64,000 nt of DNA, from the NCBI RefSeq assembly GCF_025717535.1, contig NZ_JAJIRO010000003.1, forward strand, positions 806,001 to 870,000, written 5' to 3'. Below the pieces are notes generated by a model that saw nothing but the letters and a program-made list of their open reading frames with translations, was not told where the DNA came from and ran no database searches. Shown one piece after another: positions 10,365-19,296 of the stretch. The position numbers and the translations under genes were made by a program. Every line of letters begins with the position of its first letter. Position 1 is the first letter of the stretch. Source of the DNA: Paucibacter sp. Y2R2-4 (lineage in GTDB: Bacteria; Pseudomonadota; Gammaproteobacteria; Burkholderiales; Burkholderiaceae_C).

Positions 10365-10769
10365 ATGGCAAAGTCTCCCAATAACTCGGCTGCACAGCGC
10401 GTCCGCAAGAAGGTTCGCAAGAACGTTGCAGACGGCATCGCTCACGTTCACGCCTCGTTCAACAACACGATCATCACGATCACTGACCGTCAAGGCGGCG
10501 CCCTGTCTTGGGCTTCGAGCGGCGGCCAGGGTTTCAAGGGTTCGCGTAAGTCGACACCTTTCGCTGCGCAGGTCGCGGCTGAAGTGGCCGGCCGTGCAGC
10601 TCAAGACCAAGGTATCAAGAACCTGGATGTCAAGATCAAGGGCCCAGGCCCAGGTCGTGAGTCGTCGGTTCGTGCTTTGGGCGCCCTTGGCATTCGGATC
10701 AACTCGATCTCTGATGTGACGCCTGTGCCGCACAACGGCTGCCGTCCTCAAAAGCGTCGTCGCATCTAA
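10365..10769 (+). CDS. rpsK: 30S ribosomal protein S11
   Basis: The 134-residue product contains the family blocks [16 protein letters not shown] and [12 protein letters not shown] at its end. S11 lies on the platform of the small subunit near the mRNA exit. A roughly 210-base spacer with a strong hairpin separates it from rpsD. Confidence 0.98.
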   Translation: MAKSPNNSAAQRVRKKVRKNVADGIAHVHASFNNTIITITDRQGGALSWASSGGQGFKGSRKSTPFAAQVAAEVAGRAAQDQGIKNLDVKIKGPGPGRESSVRALGALGIRINSISDVTPVPHNGCRPQKRRRI

Positions 10770-10817
10770 GGCGTTTGCCTTTTCTGCGAAGGATGCGATA
10801 ATCGCAAGCTTCCCCGC

Positions 10818-10846
10818 GCCGGCGGGCACGAAAGTGCCGCGCCGGC
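10818..10846 (+). terminator. Strong hairpin in the rpsK-rpsD spacer
   Basis: GCCGGCGGGCAC (10818-10829) pairs with GTGCC plus CGCCGGC (10834-10846, one bulged G at 10839) around a GAAA tetraloop. The U tract that follows is weak, so it may act as a pause, attenuator or processing site rather than a full terminator. Nothing else recognisable was seen in 10770-10981. Confidence 0.5.
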
Positions 10847-10981
10847 CGTTTCGTTGAGGTGCTGTAGCTTGTTAAAGTTATGGCGACTTCTTGAAAACCA
10901 CCGTCTGAGCCTATAAAAACACTGGCCAGACTCGCGCATGTGCCGACGGGCTGTGCGTCAGAATGAAAAAGGAAATACAAA

Positions 10982-11605
10982 GTGGCACGTTATCTAGGCC
11001 CTAAGTGCAAACTGTCGCGCCGTGAAGGCACCGACCTGTTCCTGAAGAGCGCCCGCCGCGCTGTCAGCGACAAGGCTAAGTTTGATTCCAAGCCAGGCCA
11101 GCACGGCCGCACTTCGGGTCAGCGCACCTCTGACTTCGGTCTGCAACTGCGTGAAAAGCAAAAGGTCAAGCGCATGTACGGCGTGTTGGAGCGTCAGTTC
11201 CGCCGTTACTTCGCTGAAGCTGAGCGCCGTAAGGGCTCGACCGGTACCAATTTGCTGACTTTGCTCGAGTCGCGTCTGGACAATGTGGTTTACCGCATGG
11301 GCTTCGGCTCCACTCGCGCTGAAGCTCGTCAGCTGGTTTCCCACAAGGGCATCACCGTGAACGGTGAAGTCGTGAACATCGCTTCCTACCTGGTCAAGGC
11401 CGGTGACACTGTCGCTGTGCGTGAAAAGGCTAAGAAGCAACTGCGCGTTGTCGACGCACTGAAGTTGGCTGAGTCGATCGGCTTGCCAGCATGGGTGACT
11501 GTTGATGCCACGAAGCTGGAAGGCGTCTTCAAGAAGGCTCCTGACCGCGACGAGTTTGGCGCTGAGATCAACGAATCTCTGATCGTTGAGTTGTACTCGC
11601 GTTAA
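10982..11605 (+). CDS. rpsD: 30S ribosomal protein S4
   Basis: The 207-residue protein starts at GTG ([16 protein letters not shown]) and includes the S4 RNA-binding domain at about residues 95-160. S4 nucleates small-subunit assembly and in E. coli represses the alpha operon by binding its leader. The 3' spacer before rpoA carries a hairpin that could attenuate transcription. Confidence 0.98.
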   Translation: MARYLGPKCKLSRREGTDLFLKSARRAVSDKAKFDSKPGQHGRTSGQRTSDFGLQLREKQKVKRMYGVLERQFRRYFAEAERRKGSTGTNLLTLLESRLDNVVYRMGFGSTRAEARQLVSHKGITVNGEVVNIASYLVKAGDTVAVREKAKKQLRVVDALKLAESIGLPAWVTVDATKLEGVFKKAPDRDEFGAEINESLIVELYSR

Positions 11606-11618
11606 TCGTTGTGCAGCT

Positions 11619-11648
11619 GCCGGCTGTGCTCCTTCGGGTGCAGTCGGC
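11619..11648 (+). promoter_or_regulatory. Hairpin between rpsD and rpoA
   Basis: GCCGGCTGTGC (11619-11629) pairs over 11 positions, with three G-T wobbles, with GTGCAGTCGGC (11638-11648), followed by three T residues. It is placed to modulate readthrough into rpoA. The function is inferred from position only. Confidence 0.45.
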
Positions 11649-11743
11649 TTTCCCTCGTCTGGGCGGGTCCTATCGCGGCGAAGCCCGGTTGGTCCCTCAG
11701 CCTTATCGGTGTAACGAACCGAGGGTATTGAAAGAAAGACCTC

Positions 11744-12736
11744 ATGCAAACAAATCTGCTCAAGCCCAAATCCATCAATGTGGAGCCTCTCGGCGGTCAT
11801 CGCGCCAAGGTAACACTGGAGCCGTTTGAACGCGGCTATGGCCACACCCTGGGCAACGCCCTGCGTCGTGTGCTGCTTTCCTCGATGGTGGGTTATGCGC
11901 CGACGGAAGTCACGATTGCTGGCGTGCTGCACGAGTACTCGGCGATTGATGGCGTTCAAGAAGATGTGGTTCACATCATGTTGAACCTCAAGGGCGTGGT
12001 CTTCCGCTTGCATAACCGTGAAGAAGTCACGTTGGTGCTGCGCAAAGAAGGCGAAGGCCCTGTGACCGCTGCTGATATTCAGACGCCTCATGACGTCGAA
12101 ATCATCAATCCGGATCACGTGATTGCCCATCTGTCGCAAGGCGGCAAGCTGGACATGCAGATCAAGGTTGAGAAGGGCCGTGGTTATGTGCCCGGTTCTA
12201 TGCGCCGCTATGGCGATGAAGCCACCAAGTCGATCGGCCGCATTGTGTTGGACGCTTCGTTCGCTCCGGTTCGTCGCGTCAGCTACGCCGTTGAAAACGC
12301 TCGCGTTGAGCAGCGTACTGACCTCGACAAGCTGGTCATGGAAATCGAAACCAACGGCGCGATCTCGCCTGAGGAAGCGATCCGTGCCTCGGCCAAGATT
12401 TTGGTTGAACAACTGGCTGTGTTTGCACAGTTGCAAGGCACTGATGTGGGCGACATGTTCGACACCCAGCCTTCGCCCCGTAGCTCGTCGTTTGATCCTA
12501 TCCTGCTGCGCCCTGTGGATGAGCTCGAGTTGACCGTTCGTTCGGCCAACTGCCTGAAGGCCGAGAACATCTATTACATCGGCGACTTGATCCAGCGTAC
12601 CGAAACTGAACTGTTGAAGACGCCGAATCTGGGCCGCAAGTCCTTGAACGAAATCAAGGAAGTGCTGGCTTCGCGTGGTCTGACTCTGGGCGCCCGCCTG
12701 GAAAACTGGCCGCCACAAGGCTTGGACAAGCGTTAA
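11744..12736 (+). CDS. rpoA: DNA-directed RNA polymerase subunit alpha
   Basis: The 330-residue protein has the N-terminal dimerisation and assembly domain (block [19 protein letters not shown] near residue 30) and the C-terminal domain that binds UP elements and activators ([18 protein letters not shown] near residue 300). Length is standard for proteobacteria. It lies between rpsD and rplQ, so polymerase and ribosome synthesis share this transcript. Confidence 0.98.
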   Translation: MQTNLLKPKSINVEPLGGHRAKVTLEPFERGYGHTLGNALRRVLLSSMVGYAPTEVTIAGVLHEYSAIDGVQEDVVHIMLNLKGVVFRLHNREEVTLVLRKEGEGPVTAADIQTPHDVEIINPDHVIAHLSQGGKLDMQIKVEKGRGYVPGSMRRYGDEATKSIGRIVLDASFAPVRRVSYAVENARVEQRTDLDKLVMEIETNGAISPEEAIRASAKILVEQLAVFAQLQGTDVGDMFDTQPSPRSSSFDPILLRPVDELELTVRSANCLKAENIYYIGDLIQRTETELLKTPNLGRKSLNEIKEVLASRGLTLGARLENWPPQGLDKR

Positions 12737-12838
12737 TTCGTTTTTGAAGAAAGGATGGAGCGCTGACCAACTCCATCCGGTGCACCCGGCAGTACCTGAT
12801 ACGGCTGCCGGCATTACATAGTTTGAAAGGAAAGCACC

Positions 12839-13228
12839 ATGCGTCACCGTAACGGCCTCCGTAAGCTGAACCGTACCAGCGAACACCGCAAAGCAATGCT
12901 GCGCAATATGTGCGTTTCGTTGCTGCAACACGAAGCCATCAAAACCACTGTGCCTAAGGCCAAAGAACTGCGTCGCGTGGTTGAGCCTTTGATCACCTTG
13001 GCCAAGGTGCCTACCGTGGCCAATCGTCGTTTGGCTTTTGACCGTCTGCGCGATCGGGACATCGTCAGCAAGTTGTTCAACGAACTGGGCCCCCGTTTCC
13101 AGACTCGTCCTGGCGGCTACACCCGTATCTTGAAGATGGGCTTCCGCGTTGGCGACAATGCACCTATGGCTTATGTTGAGCTGGTGGATCGCGCTGAAGC
13201 TGAGACTGCTGTCGAAGCCGCTGAGTAA
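12839..13228 (+). CDS. rplQ: 50S ribosomal protein L17
   Basis: The 129-residue product begins [20 protein letters not shown], characteristic of L17, a protein near the exit tunnel. It is the last gene of the ribosomal block. A small inverted repeat (CCGGCAG at 12786-12792, CTGCCGG at 12805-12811) lies in the spacer after rpoA, and a clear terminator follows the gene. Confidence 0.98.
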   Translation: MRHRNGLRKLNRTSEHRKAMLRNMCVSLLQHEAIKTTVPKAKELRRVVEPLITLAKVPTVANRRLAFDRLRDRDIVSKLFNELGPRFQTRPGGYTRILKMGFRVGDNAPMAYVELVDRAEAETAVEAAE

Positions 13229-13275
13229 GCGCTGCGACTGACGCTCAACTGCTTGCAGTGTGGCGTTGGTTCCAG

Positions 13276-13308
13276 AAAAAAGGCTGGCCTTGTGCTGGCC
13301 TTTTTTTT
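13276..13308 (+). terminator. Rho-independent terminator ending the alpha segment
   Basis: A run of A residues and GGC (13276-13284) pairs with GCC and a T run ending at 13308. Its presence also argues that dsbD does not start upstream of it. Confidence 0.8.
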
Positions 13309-13446
13309 CGTCTGCAGGGTTTGCTCGACCTTGTGCTTATATCCTGCTCATCCGTCGATGATTTTGTCTCGCGCCTTCACGGGCTGCTTGGTGCGCGGCA
13401 GCTTTCAACAGAAGCGCTCGCTCCCATTTCATATCTCCAACAGCAT

Positions 13447-15330
13447 ATGTCCCGCCTTATCAAACTCGTTTTTGCCTGGACCTTTGGCGTCTTGCTTGCC
13501 GTCAGCCATGCCCATGCTGAAGATTTTCTAGAGCCAGAACAGGCCTTCAAGCTACAGGTCAAGTCGCAGGATGAGCGCACGCTCGATGTAACGTTTGAAA
13601 TTGCTCCCGGTTACTACATGTACCGTGAGCAGTTCAAGGCAGAGGCGCAAGAGGTGGGCGTGCTGGGACGGATCGAATTGCCCAAAGGCAAGGTGAAATT
13701 CGATGAGACCTTTCAAAAAGAGGTTGAAATCTATCGCGAGTCGCTGTCGGCGCGTGTCGCCGTTGAAAAGCCTAGCGCTCCCTTTACTCTGACCATCACC
13801 GGGCAGGGATGCGCCGACAAGGGGCTTTGCTATCCGCCTATGGTGGCGAGCTATCGTATTCAGCTGCCAGCGAATGGCGCGAGCGCAAAGATAGAGCGAA
13901 TCGACGCCGATTCAAGCGCTACGTCGCTGATGGCTGGAGGTCAAAGCACCGAGGCCGACAAGCAAACCCCCGCCGTATCGAATGCGGCAACGTCAAACTC
14001 AGCCGGTGCATTGACTGAGTCCAATCGGCTGGATGCTGCGCTTCAATCAGGCCGTTTCTGGACCGTGATCGGTGTGTTTTTTGTTGCAGGGCTGCTCTTG
14101 TCGCTAACGCCTTGCGTGCTGCCCATGCTGCCCATCTTGTCCTCCATCATTGTGGGCGAATCAGCGGGTGCGAAAACCAGTCGCAGTCGTGGCTTTTTGT
14201 TGGCATTGAGCTATTCGCTCGGCATGGCCTTGGTCTACACCGCCCTGGGTGTCGCCGCAGGGCTGGCAGGTGAAGGTTTGGCTGCTGCGTTGCAGAAGCC
14301 TTGGGTCTTGTCCCTTTTTGCGCTCGCCCTCGTTGTTTTTGCGATGTCCATGTTTGGCGCCTTTGATATCAGCCTCCCACACAGCATGAGCGGTGGGCTC
14401 TCGCAAGCCTCTCAGCGCTTGCCTGCTGGTCATATGTTGGGCGTGTTTGTCATGGGTGGTGTGTCTGCTTTGATCGTCAGCCCTTGCGTGGCTGCGCCTC
14501 TCGCGGGAGCTTTGGTGTATCTGAGCCAGACGCGCGATGTGGTGCTGGGCGGTTCCGCTTTGTTCGCACTCGCCAGTGGTATGAGTGTTCCTTTGCTCTT
14601 GCTCGGCCTTTCTGCGGGTAGCTTGTTGCCGCGTGCCGGTGCTTGGATGGACGGCGTCAAGCACCTCTTCGGCATGCTCTTGCTTGCTGTGGCGCTGTGG
14701 ACCTTGCAGCCTGTTTTGCCCGCTGCTGCGGCTCAGTTGCTGTGGGGTGCCTTGCTGATTGGTGTGGCCGCGATGCTGGGCTTGTTTCAGGCGCCTCACG
14801 CAGTGCATCGGCCGCGCACATGGCTGCGCAAGACTGCGGCGATCGTCAGCGTGATTTGTGGCGTTTTGCAAATCCTCGGGGCCGCAAGCGGAGGGACCGA
14901 CCCCTTCAAGCCATTGGCCGGCTTAATGCGGGCTGAAGCAGGTGCTTCGCAAACCTCGGCATCGTCGGAGGAGGGCCTTCCCTTCAAGCGGGTTTTGAGC
15001 TTGGCGGAACTCGATGCCACCTTGGCCAGTGCAGGACGTCCAGTCATGCTCGACTTCTATGCCGACTGGTGCGTGTCTTGTAAAGAGATGGAGCGTTTTA
15101 CTTTCAGCGACCCCGTCGTCCGCCAGCATCTGGCGGGTGCATTGCTGTTGAAGGCTGACGTCACGGCCAATAGCCCGGCGGATCGAGAACTCCTGAAGCG
15201 ATTCAATCTCTTTGGCCCCCCGGGCACCATCTTCTTTGATGCCTCGGGCCAAGAGCTAAAAGGTGCTCGTGTGATTGGCTTCCAAAACACCGAGCGCTTT
15301 CTCTCTTCATTAAATGCGGCGGGCCTGTAA
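13447..15330 (+). CDS. dsbD: Thiol:disulfide interchange protein DsbD
   Basis: DsbD moves electrons from cytoplasmic thioredoxin across the inner membrane to periplasmic DsbC, DsbG and cytochrome c maturation. I chose the ATG at 13447 (627 residues) because it opens a normal signal peptide (hydrophobic core then a cut after SHAHA), whereas the longer open frame from 13258 spans a terminator. Three redox parts are visible: an N-terminal periplasmic domain with Cys122 and Cys128 (CADKGLC), an eight-segment membrane domain with Cys223 (TPCVLP) and Cys347 (SPCVAAP), and a C-terminal thioredoxin domain with Cys542-Val-Ser-Cys545. All six catalytic cysteines are present. Confidence 0.96.
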   Translation: MSRLIKLVFAWTFGVLLAVSHAHAEDFLEPEQAFKLQVKSQDERTLDVTFEIAPGYYMYREQFKAEAQEVGVLGRIELPKGKVKFDETFQKEVEIYRESLSARVAVEKPSAPFTLTITGQGCADKGLCYPPMVASYRIQLPANGASAKIERIDADSSATSLMAGGQSTEADKQTPAVSNAATSNSAGALTESNRLDAALQSGRFWTVIGVFFVAGLLLSLTPCVLPMLPILSSIIVGESAGAKTSRSRGFLLALSYSLGMALVYTALGVAAGLAGEGLAAALQKPWVLSLFALALVVFAMSMFGAFDISLPHSMSGGLSQASQRLPAGHMLGVFVMGGVSALIVSPCVAAPLAGALVYLSQTRDVVLGGSALFALASGMSVPLLLLGLSAGSLLPRAGAWMDGVKHLFGMLLLAVALWTLQPVLPAAAAQLLWGALLIGVAAMLGLFQAPHAVHRPRTWLRKTAAIVSVICGVLQILGAASGGTDPFKPLAGLMRAEAGASQTSASSEEGLPFKRVLSLAELDATLASAGRPVMLDFYADWCVSCKEMERFTFSDPVVRQHLAGALLLKADVTANSPADRELLKRFNLFGPPGTIFFDASGQELKGARVIGFQNTERFLSSLNAAGL

Positions 15331-15350
15331 CGCTTCTCACAAAAATGCGG

Positions 15351-15356
15351 TATACT
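15351..15356 (+). promoter_or_regulatory. Candidate -10 element for tRNA-fMet
   Basis: TATACT lies 12 bases upstream of the first mature tRNA end, right after dsbD. No convincing -35 was found. Confidence 0.45.
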
Positions 15357-15368
15357 GCTAGCTTCAGT

Positions 15369-15445
<77 letters not shown>

Positions 15446-15486
15446 AATAAATTTGGCGTAGGCGCTCTGTTGAGTGGTTTCGCAAA

Positions 15487-15523
15487 AAACAAAAGGCCGC
15501 CTGAACTTGGTGGCCTTTTGTTT
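15487..15523 (+). terminator. Rho-independent terminator between the two tRNA genes
   Basis: AAACAAAAGGCC (15487-15498) pairs perfectly with GGCCTTTTGTTT (15512-15523). The stem carries its own A and T runs, so it could act in both directions. Confidence 0.8.
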
Positions 15524-15534
15524 CTCCGGTCAGT

Positions 15535-15611
<77 letters not shown>

Positions 15612-15616
15612 AAAAA

Positions 15617-15641
15617 ACGTAAGTAAATCAAATACTTACGT
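15617..15641. repeat. Perfect inverted repeat after tRNA copy 2
   Basis: ACGTAAGTA (15617-15625) and TACTTACGT (15633-15641) form a 9-base dyad with a 7-base loop. It has no T run and could be a protein-binding site or part of a recombination site. Confidence 0.6.
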
Positions 15642-15647
15642 GAGTAG

Positions 15648-15673
15648 AACGCCAACCGAGAGGTTGGCGTTTT
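15648..15673 (+). terminator. Rho-independent terminator after tRNA copy 2
   Basis: AACGCCAACC (15648-15657) pairs perfectly with GGTTGGCGTT (15662-15671) around a four-base loop and runs into TTTT. Confidence 0.8.
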
Positions 15674-15679
15674 GCTTTG

Positions 15680-15877
15680 TGGCCCATTTGTGGCCCAAAA
15701 ATGGCCCATCCGTGGCCCACACCAGTTCCCGAAATACCCGATTTGACCCTTGGGCTAGTGGCCCAGGCGTCCCCAGCCAATTTCTGAGTGACCATTGGGA
15801 TTCGTGGCCCATTTGGGCTACTTCGGCTCGATATGACCATTGGGTCACTTCGGGCCAATTGGCCCTTGTGTGGCCCA
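15680..15877. repeat. Cluster of TGGCCCA motifs
   Basis: Seven exact TGGCCCA copies begin at 15680, 15691, 15702, 15713, 15759, 15805 and 15871, with further near matches such as GGGCCA and TGGGCT. The first four are spaced exactly 11 bases apart. No protein-coding explanation is convincing. The position just behind the tRNA suggests an end of the integrated element, possibly recombinase or accessory-protein binding sites. Confidence 0.6.
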
Positions 15878-15949
15878 CAGTTTTGGATCAATTGTGCGGA
15901 CTAGTCGTGGGGGGGGCTGAAGGCTCGGATCACACATGGGCCGGAATAG

Positions 15950-15972
15950 TTGTCCACAAATTCTGTGGACAA
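15950..15972. repeat. Inverted pair of DnaA-box-like 9-mers
   Basis: TTGTCCACA (15950-15958) and TGTGGACAA (15964-15972) are exact inverse copies five bases apart. Each differs by one base from the consensus DnaA box TTATCCACA. This could be an operator or a replication-related site; only the symmetry is certain. Confidence 0.5.
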
Positions 15973-16087
15973 GATTGGCGTAGAAGCAGTCTACATGGCG
16001 TGGTTATTGGGCCCGGGTTGATTGCCGAGTGATGCATCAATCGGGCCTCACCCACCAGGCCTGCCGATATTGGGCATTGCCCTTGCG

Positions 16088-16510
16088 CTACAGGCCGACG
16101 ATCAGCAGCCCACGCTCGTCGGCCCGGGTGACTTGCGCCTCCTGCAATGAGTCCGGCAATGGCGGCTCGCCCTTCGAATAAGTGCGGCGAAGAGAAGCCT
16201 CGCGTACGACTCGTTCGCCGTCCACGCCCGTGGTCAGCGTCCAGTTTTCAATCACACGGCAGCTGGTAGCCGGACCTTCCAACTCATCTATAGGGATCCT
16301 GCGGCCCAGCATGGTTAACTCAACTATTTCCGCTCGCATGCTGGCGCGCTGTGGCGGCGTTGGCTTGCAGGATGAGCCAGCCGGGGAAAGAGCGTAGCCG
16401 GAGCCAAAAGAGTCGCCTGCACCGATCCAAATAAGCCACCTATTTCGATTGAAAGTAGTCTCTAGTCCGGCAAGAACTCCCCGACCACTTTTATCGAAAA
16501 GGCCAGTCAA
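16088..16510 (-). CDS. Hypothetical protein, possibly 5'-truncated
   Basis: An open frame of up to 140 codons with a TTG as its longest start and no clear ribosome-binding site; the first ATG lies about 57 codons in. The latter half looks protein-like, with a charged, regular pattern ending in LLIVGL. I recognise no family. The region from 16511 to 16997 holds overlapping open frames in several phases but nothing that reads as a gene, so this may be the surviving end of a decayed gene. Confidence 0.35.
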   Translation of the reverse strand: MTGLFDKSGRGVLAGLETTFNRNRWLIWIGAGDSFGSGYALSPAGSSCKPTPPQRASMRAEIVELTMLGRRIPIDELEGPATSCRVIENWTLTTGVDGERVVREASLRRTYSKGEPPLPDSLQEAQVTRADERGLLIVGL

Positions 16511-16997
16511 CGCGGATTGTTGCGGTGCAAGTTTTGCAGGCTACATCGTCTGCTACCTGCGCGGAGCTGCATGCCGTCGAACTGCAGCACTAGGCTGATC
16601 TCGGTCGTTGAACGACCGGCTCCAAGTGACCGCTGTTGCCAGAAGCGGTCGAGCGATGCGGCACGGCCTGGCCGGCTGCTTCACACCCGGAATCGGCCTT
16701 TGGGCCGGAAGTTTGCATTCGGGTTGGTCGAGCGACCGCCATCGCGTCCCGCGACCGTCGCAGGTCGACCCGTTGCTGCCATTCACGGTCCCGCCGAGAA
16801 CCTGCTGCGCTGGCAACACTCGTATTGGCGTGAAACATTCGCCTACTGCACTCTTAAGCGGCGGCCGGCCTTCCCTCGGCTCGGCCTGTCACCTTTCGGT
16901 CGGTCAAGCCGCTCAACTCCCTGCAGGGTTTGATAGACGTAGCCAGCTAGCGGGCTTGCCGTCGCCTTGATGTTTGCGCTCAACGCATGGCTCCTCT

Positions 16998-18437
16998 TCA
17001 GCTTGCCGGCTTGGCAAGCGCGGCTTGATACCTTGCCAAGTCGAACTGATGCACTGGCCAGCCTCTGACGGCGAAGTTCGTGTACGAGCCAGAGTAGCCG
17101 ATGCAGAGGAACGCCATCTTGTAGATCATGGTCATCAGCCGAAAGGCCGCATCGATGGCTTGCTGGAACTCCTCGGGTTCAATCTCGAACGAACCATGCG
17201 CGGCCGCGTTTCGGCTCGCCTTCCATGACGTTCGGTCGTCTTCGACTAGGACACCGGCCTCAATCAACGCGTGGAGCCGATCGGAAGGGCTGTTGGACTT
17301 GAACCCATTCAAAGCGCCCCCGACTCGCTTGGCCATCGATTCGCTGAGTTCAAGTTCTCGCACAGCAGCCAGAACCTTGTCTACCTCGCCTTTAACTTCG
17401 GCTGCCGATTTCCCAAGACGCTTGAACTCCTTCTCGTTGAGCATCTTCTCGACTGCTACAGAGAGAAGCAAGACCACAGTCTCGACCCAGACACCCTTCA
17501 GGGAGAACAGCCCGCCAACCTTTGCAGACAACGGTGAGTAGTCCTTGCCTGCTGCATTCGCACAGGCATACGCGTAGTAGCAATCAAATAGCCGGAAGAA
17601 GTCCGACCCATGGTTCTGGTGAGGAACTGGGGGCTCAACCAGGCCTTTGTTCAGGTCACGCGCCCGCGAAAGCTCGATTGTTCTCTTCCCATCCTTTCCT
17701 ACCTGAGTCATCACAGGGGTCGCGATGGTTGCGGTGCAGAACCTGATTGCCTCAAGCAACCGGTCCTCGAATCCAGCCGGTGTTTCCATCTCGCTCCCAG
17801 CAACCGCTACGAACAGCGAGTACTTCCTATCCGGCACGACATTGATTCCCTCGTACGAGATGTTCAAGCCCGCAACGACACCCTCTGACAGGTCCCACTT
17901 TGACTGCGTACCCCAAGGCGCCCCGCCTTTTTCAACCGTGGTTGTCCTAACAGTGTTCCTTGGAAATCCGAGCTCGTCGAGGAACACTAGGAAGGCGTAG
18001 TCCTTTGAGGCAGGTGCCTGTGTGGCGCATGTGATGCGAGAGGAAGTAAAGCTCAGCACGACCGTGGACTCCCGGTCACTCCTTTCCAGGCTTCCTGACT
18101 CGCACAGCCAGGTGTCGCCGGCGACGTCTCTGGCTTCAAGCCGATAGTAGTGTTCGTCGGCCAGGATGACTCCAGCCTGAGGGCCATTCAAGCTCGTCAA
18201 GAAACTGAGGGGTTCATATGGATCTGTCTCCGAGCGCGGGCACACCATGCGCACCACGACGCCCTTTCTTGCGCCAACCTCGATGGAACCAGGCCCAACG
18301 TAGGTGATGGGGGAGTCAAGTCGCTTCTGGACCAGGCGAATCTCATGACAGTCGATGACGAGGGCGTCCTCGACAAACGCGCGCCTGAAGTCCTCGTCCT
18401 CAATGTCAGCTGCGCCCTGAAATCTGGTCTTCGCCAT
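16998..18437 (-). CDS. HEPN-motif protein, candidate ApeA-like defence RNase
   Basis: The 479-residue product is not assigned with certainty. Near its C-terminus is an R-N-x3-H motif (about R409 and H414 in ASRNAAAHG) inside a helical region, matching the Rx4-6H active site of HEPN ribonucleases. The N-terminal two thirds looks like a large beta-rich sensor-type domain. This two-part layout resembles ApeA-type anti-phage proteins. I chose the ATG at 18437, which has AAGGA and AGGG upstream, over a GTG at 18485. It stands opposite a PHP-ATPase gene in an island with a recombinase, a typical defence context. No signal peptide or membrane span is seen. Confidence 0.7.
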   Translation of the reverse strand: MAKTRFQGAADIEDEDFRRAFVEDALVIDCHEIRLVQKRLDSPITYVGPGSIEVGARKGVVVRMVCPRSETDPYEPLSFLTSLNGPQAGVILADEHYYRLEARDVAGDTWLCESGSLERSDRESTVVLSFTSSRITCATQAPASKDYAFLVFLDELGFPRNTVRTTTVEKGGAPWGTQSKWDLSEGVVAGLNISYEGINVVPDRKYSLFVAVAGSEMETPAGFEDRLLEAIRFCTATIATPVMTQVGKDGKRTIELSRARDLNKGLVEPPVPHQNHGSDFFRLFDCYYAYACANAAGKDYSPLSAKVGGLFSLKGVWVETVVLLLSVAVEKMLNEKEFKRLGKSAAEVKGEVDKVLAAVRELELSESMAKRVGGALNGFKSNSPSDRLHALIEAGVLVEDDRTSWKASRNAAAHGSFEIEPEEFQQAIDAAFRLMTMIYKMAFLCIGYSGSYTNFAVRGWPVHQFDLARYQAALAKPAS

Positions 18438-18528
18438 GTCCCTGCATTCCTTGATGACGTTCTGGATCAGTAGCCTCCATGCCACTGGGCTCGAGTTTCA
18501 CATGCCGTAGCCTTACAACGTTTCGGAA

Positions 18529-18828
18529 CTAGTGACCGAGCGCCAGCTGCTTCAGAAGAAAGTGCCCCGTGAAATAAGCAAGAGCGACGTTGGCCACTAT
18601 GAAGACCCACAGCGGCACATAGGTCTTGATTTTCTCCTCGGACATCGCTGCGACGGTCTCGGCAACCTGCATTACTGGGAGACGTTCGACGCCGACTGCC
18701 AGACGGCTAGGCTGGACGTCGGCAGCACCTTCGACACCGGTCGTTGATCCCGTCACCCGGCCAAGAGCGTCGGCGTCTGCTTCATGCCAGAGAGCGTGGA
18801 GTTGACGGCTGATCGTCGATGACGACAA
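18529..18828 (-). CDS. Possible small membrane protein
   Basis: A 99-codon open frame whose last 38 codons encode a clear single membrane span (PLWVFIVANVALAYFTGHFLL) after a charged segment. The true start could be as late as the ATG at 18645. It lies just upstream of the HEPN-motif gene on the same strand and could be its partner, but there is no recognisable family and no strong ribosome-binding site. Between 18830 and 19296 I see only GC-rich sequence without a convincing gene. Confidence 0.3.
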   Translation of the reverse strand: MSSSTISRQLHALWHEADADALGRVTGSTTGVEGAADVQPSRLAVGVERLPVMQVAETVAAMSEEKIKTYVPLWVFIVANVALAYFTGHFLLKQLALGH

Positions 18829-19296
18829 CCGCTGCAGTGCCGCCAGCCCAAAAATGATGTCGGTTCAAGGCTGGCTGCTGCCGTTCAGTCTTGGTAAGCC
18901 AGCGACCGCTGCTGCCGACACCGGCCATTGAGCGCTTCGGCGGGCGAATGTCTGCAGCACCTCGTCAAGCTGTCGCTCAGCGAAGTCGGGATGCAAGACC
19001 ACCTGCGCGCGAGACGCTGACCGGTCCAAGACAGCTTTCTCAAGCTGCGAAATGGCATTAGGGCGCCGCTGGCGTATCCGGAGAACGTGCCCGTGAAGTG
19101 CTGCTCCGTGCCCTGAGCGGTCGGTTGTTGTGCTAATTGGGCCAGGCCAATGTCAGCAGGCACTCTACATCGAGGCAGGTCGTTGATCTATCGGCGAAGA
19201 TGCTACAAATCCCAGCTGCTGGTCAGAAGTAAAAGAAGCACGAGCAGCGGGAAGTAACTTCGGCCTGCATCGGCCAACAATTCAGGGGGCAATTGA

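Noticed and set aside
10994-12931. 645-codon minus-strand frame across rpsD and rpoA
   Set aside because: Antisense shadow of conserved essential genes.
13258-13446. Upstream extension of dsbD
   Set aside because: It spans the rplQ terminator and would bury the signal peptide; the ATG at 13447 fits the family.
16517-16970. Several overlapping plus-strand frames
   Set aside because: Three phases are open at once with no start signals or recognisable protein; probably high-GC noncoding or decayed sequence.
18885-19163. 92-codon minus-strand frame
   Set aside because: No start signal, composition unlike protein; appears to be decayed intergenic sequence.
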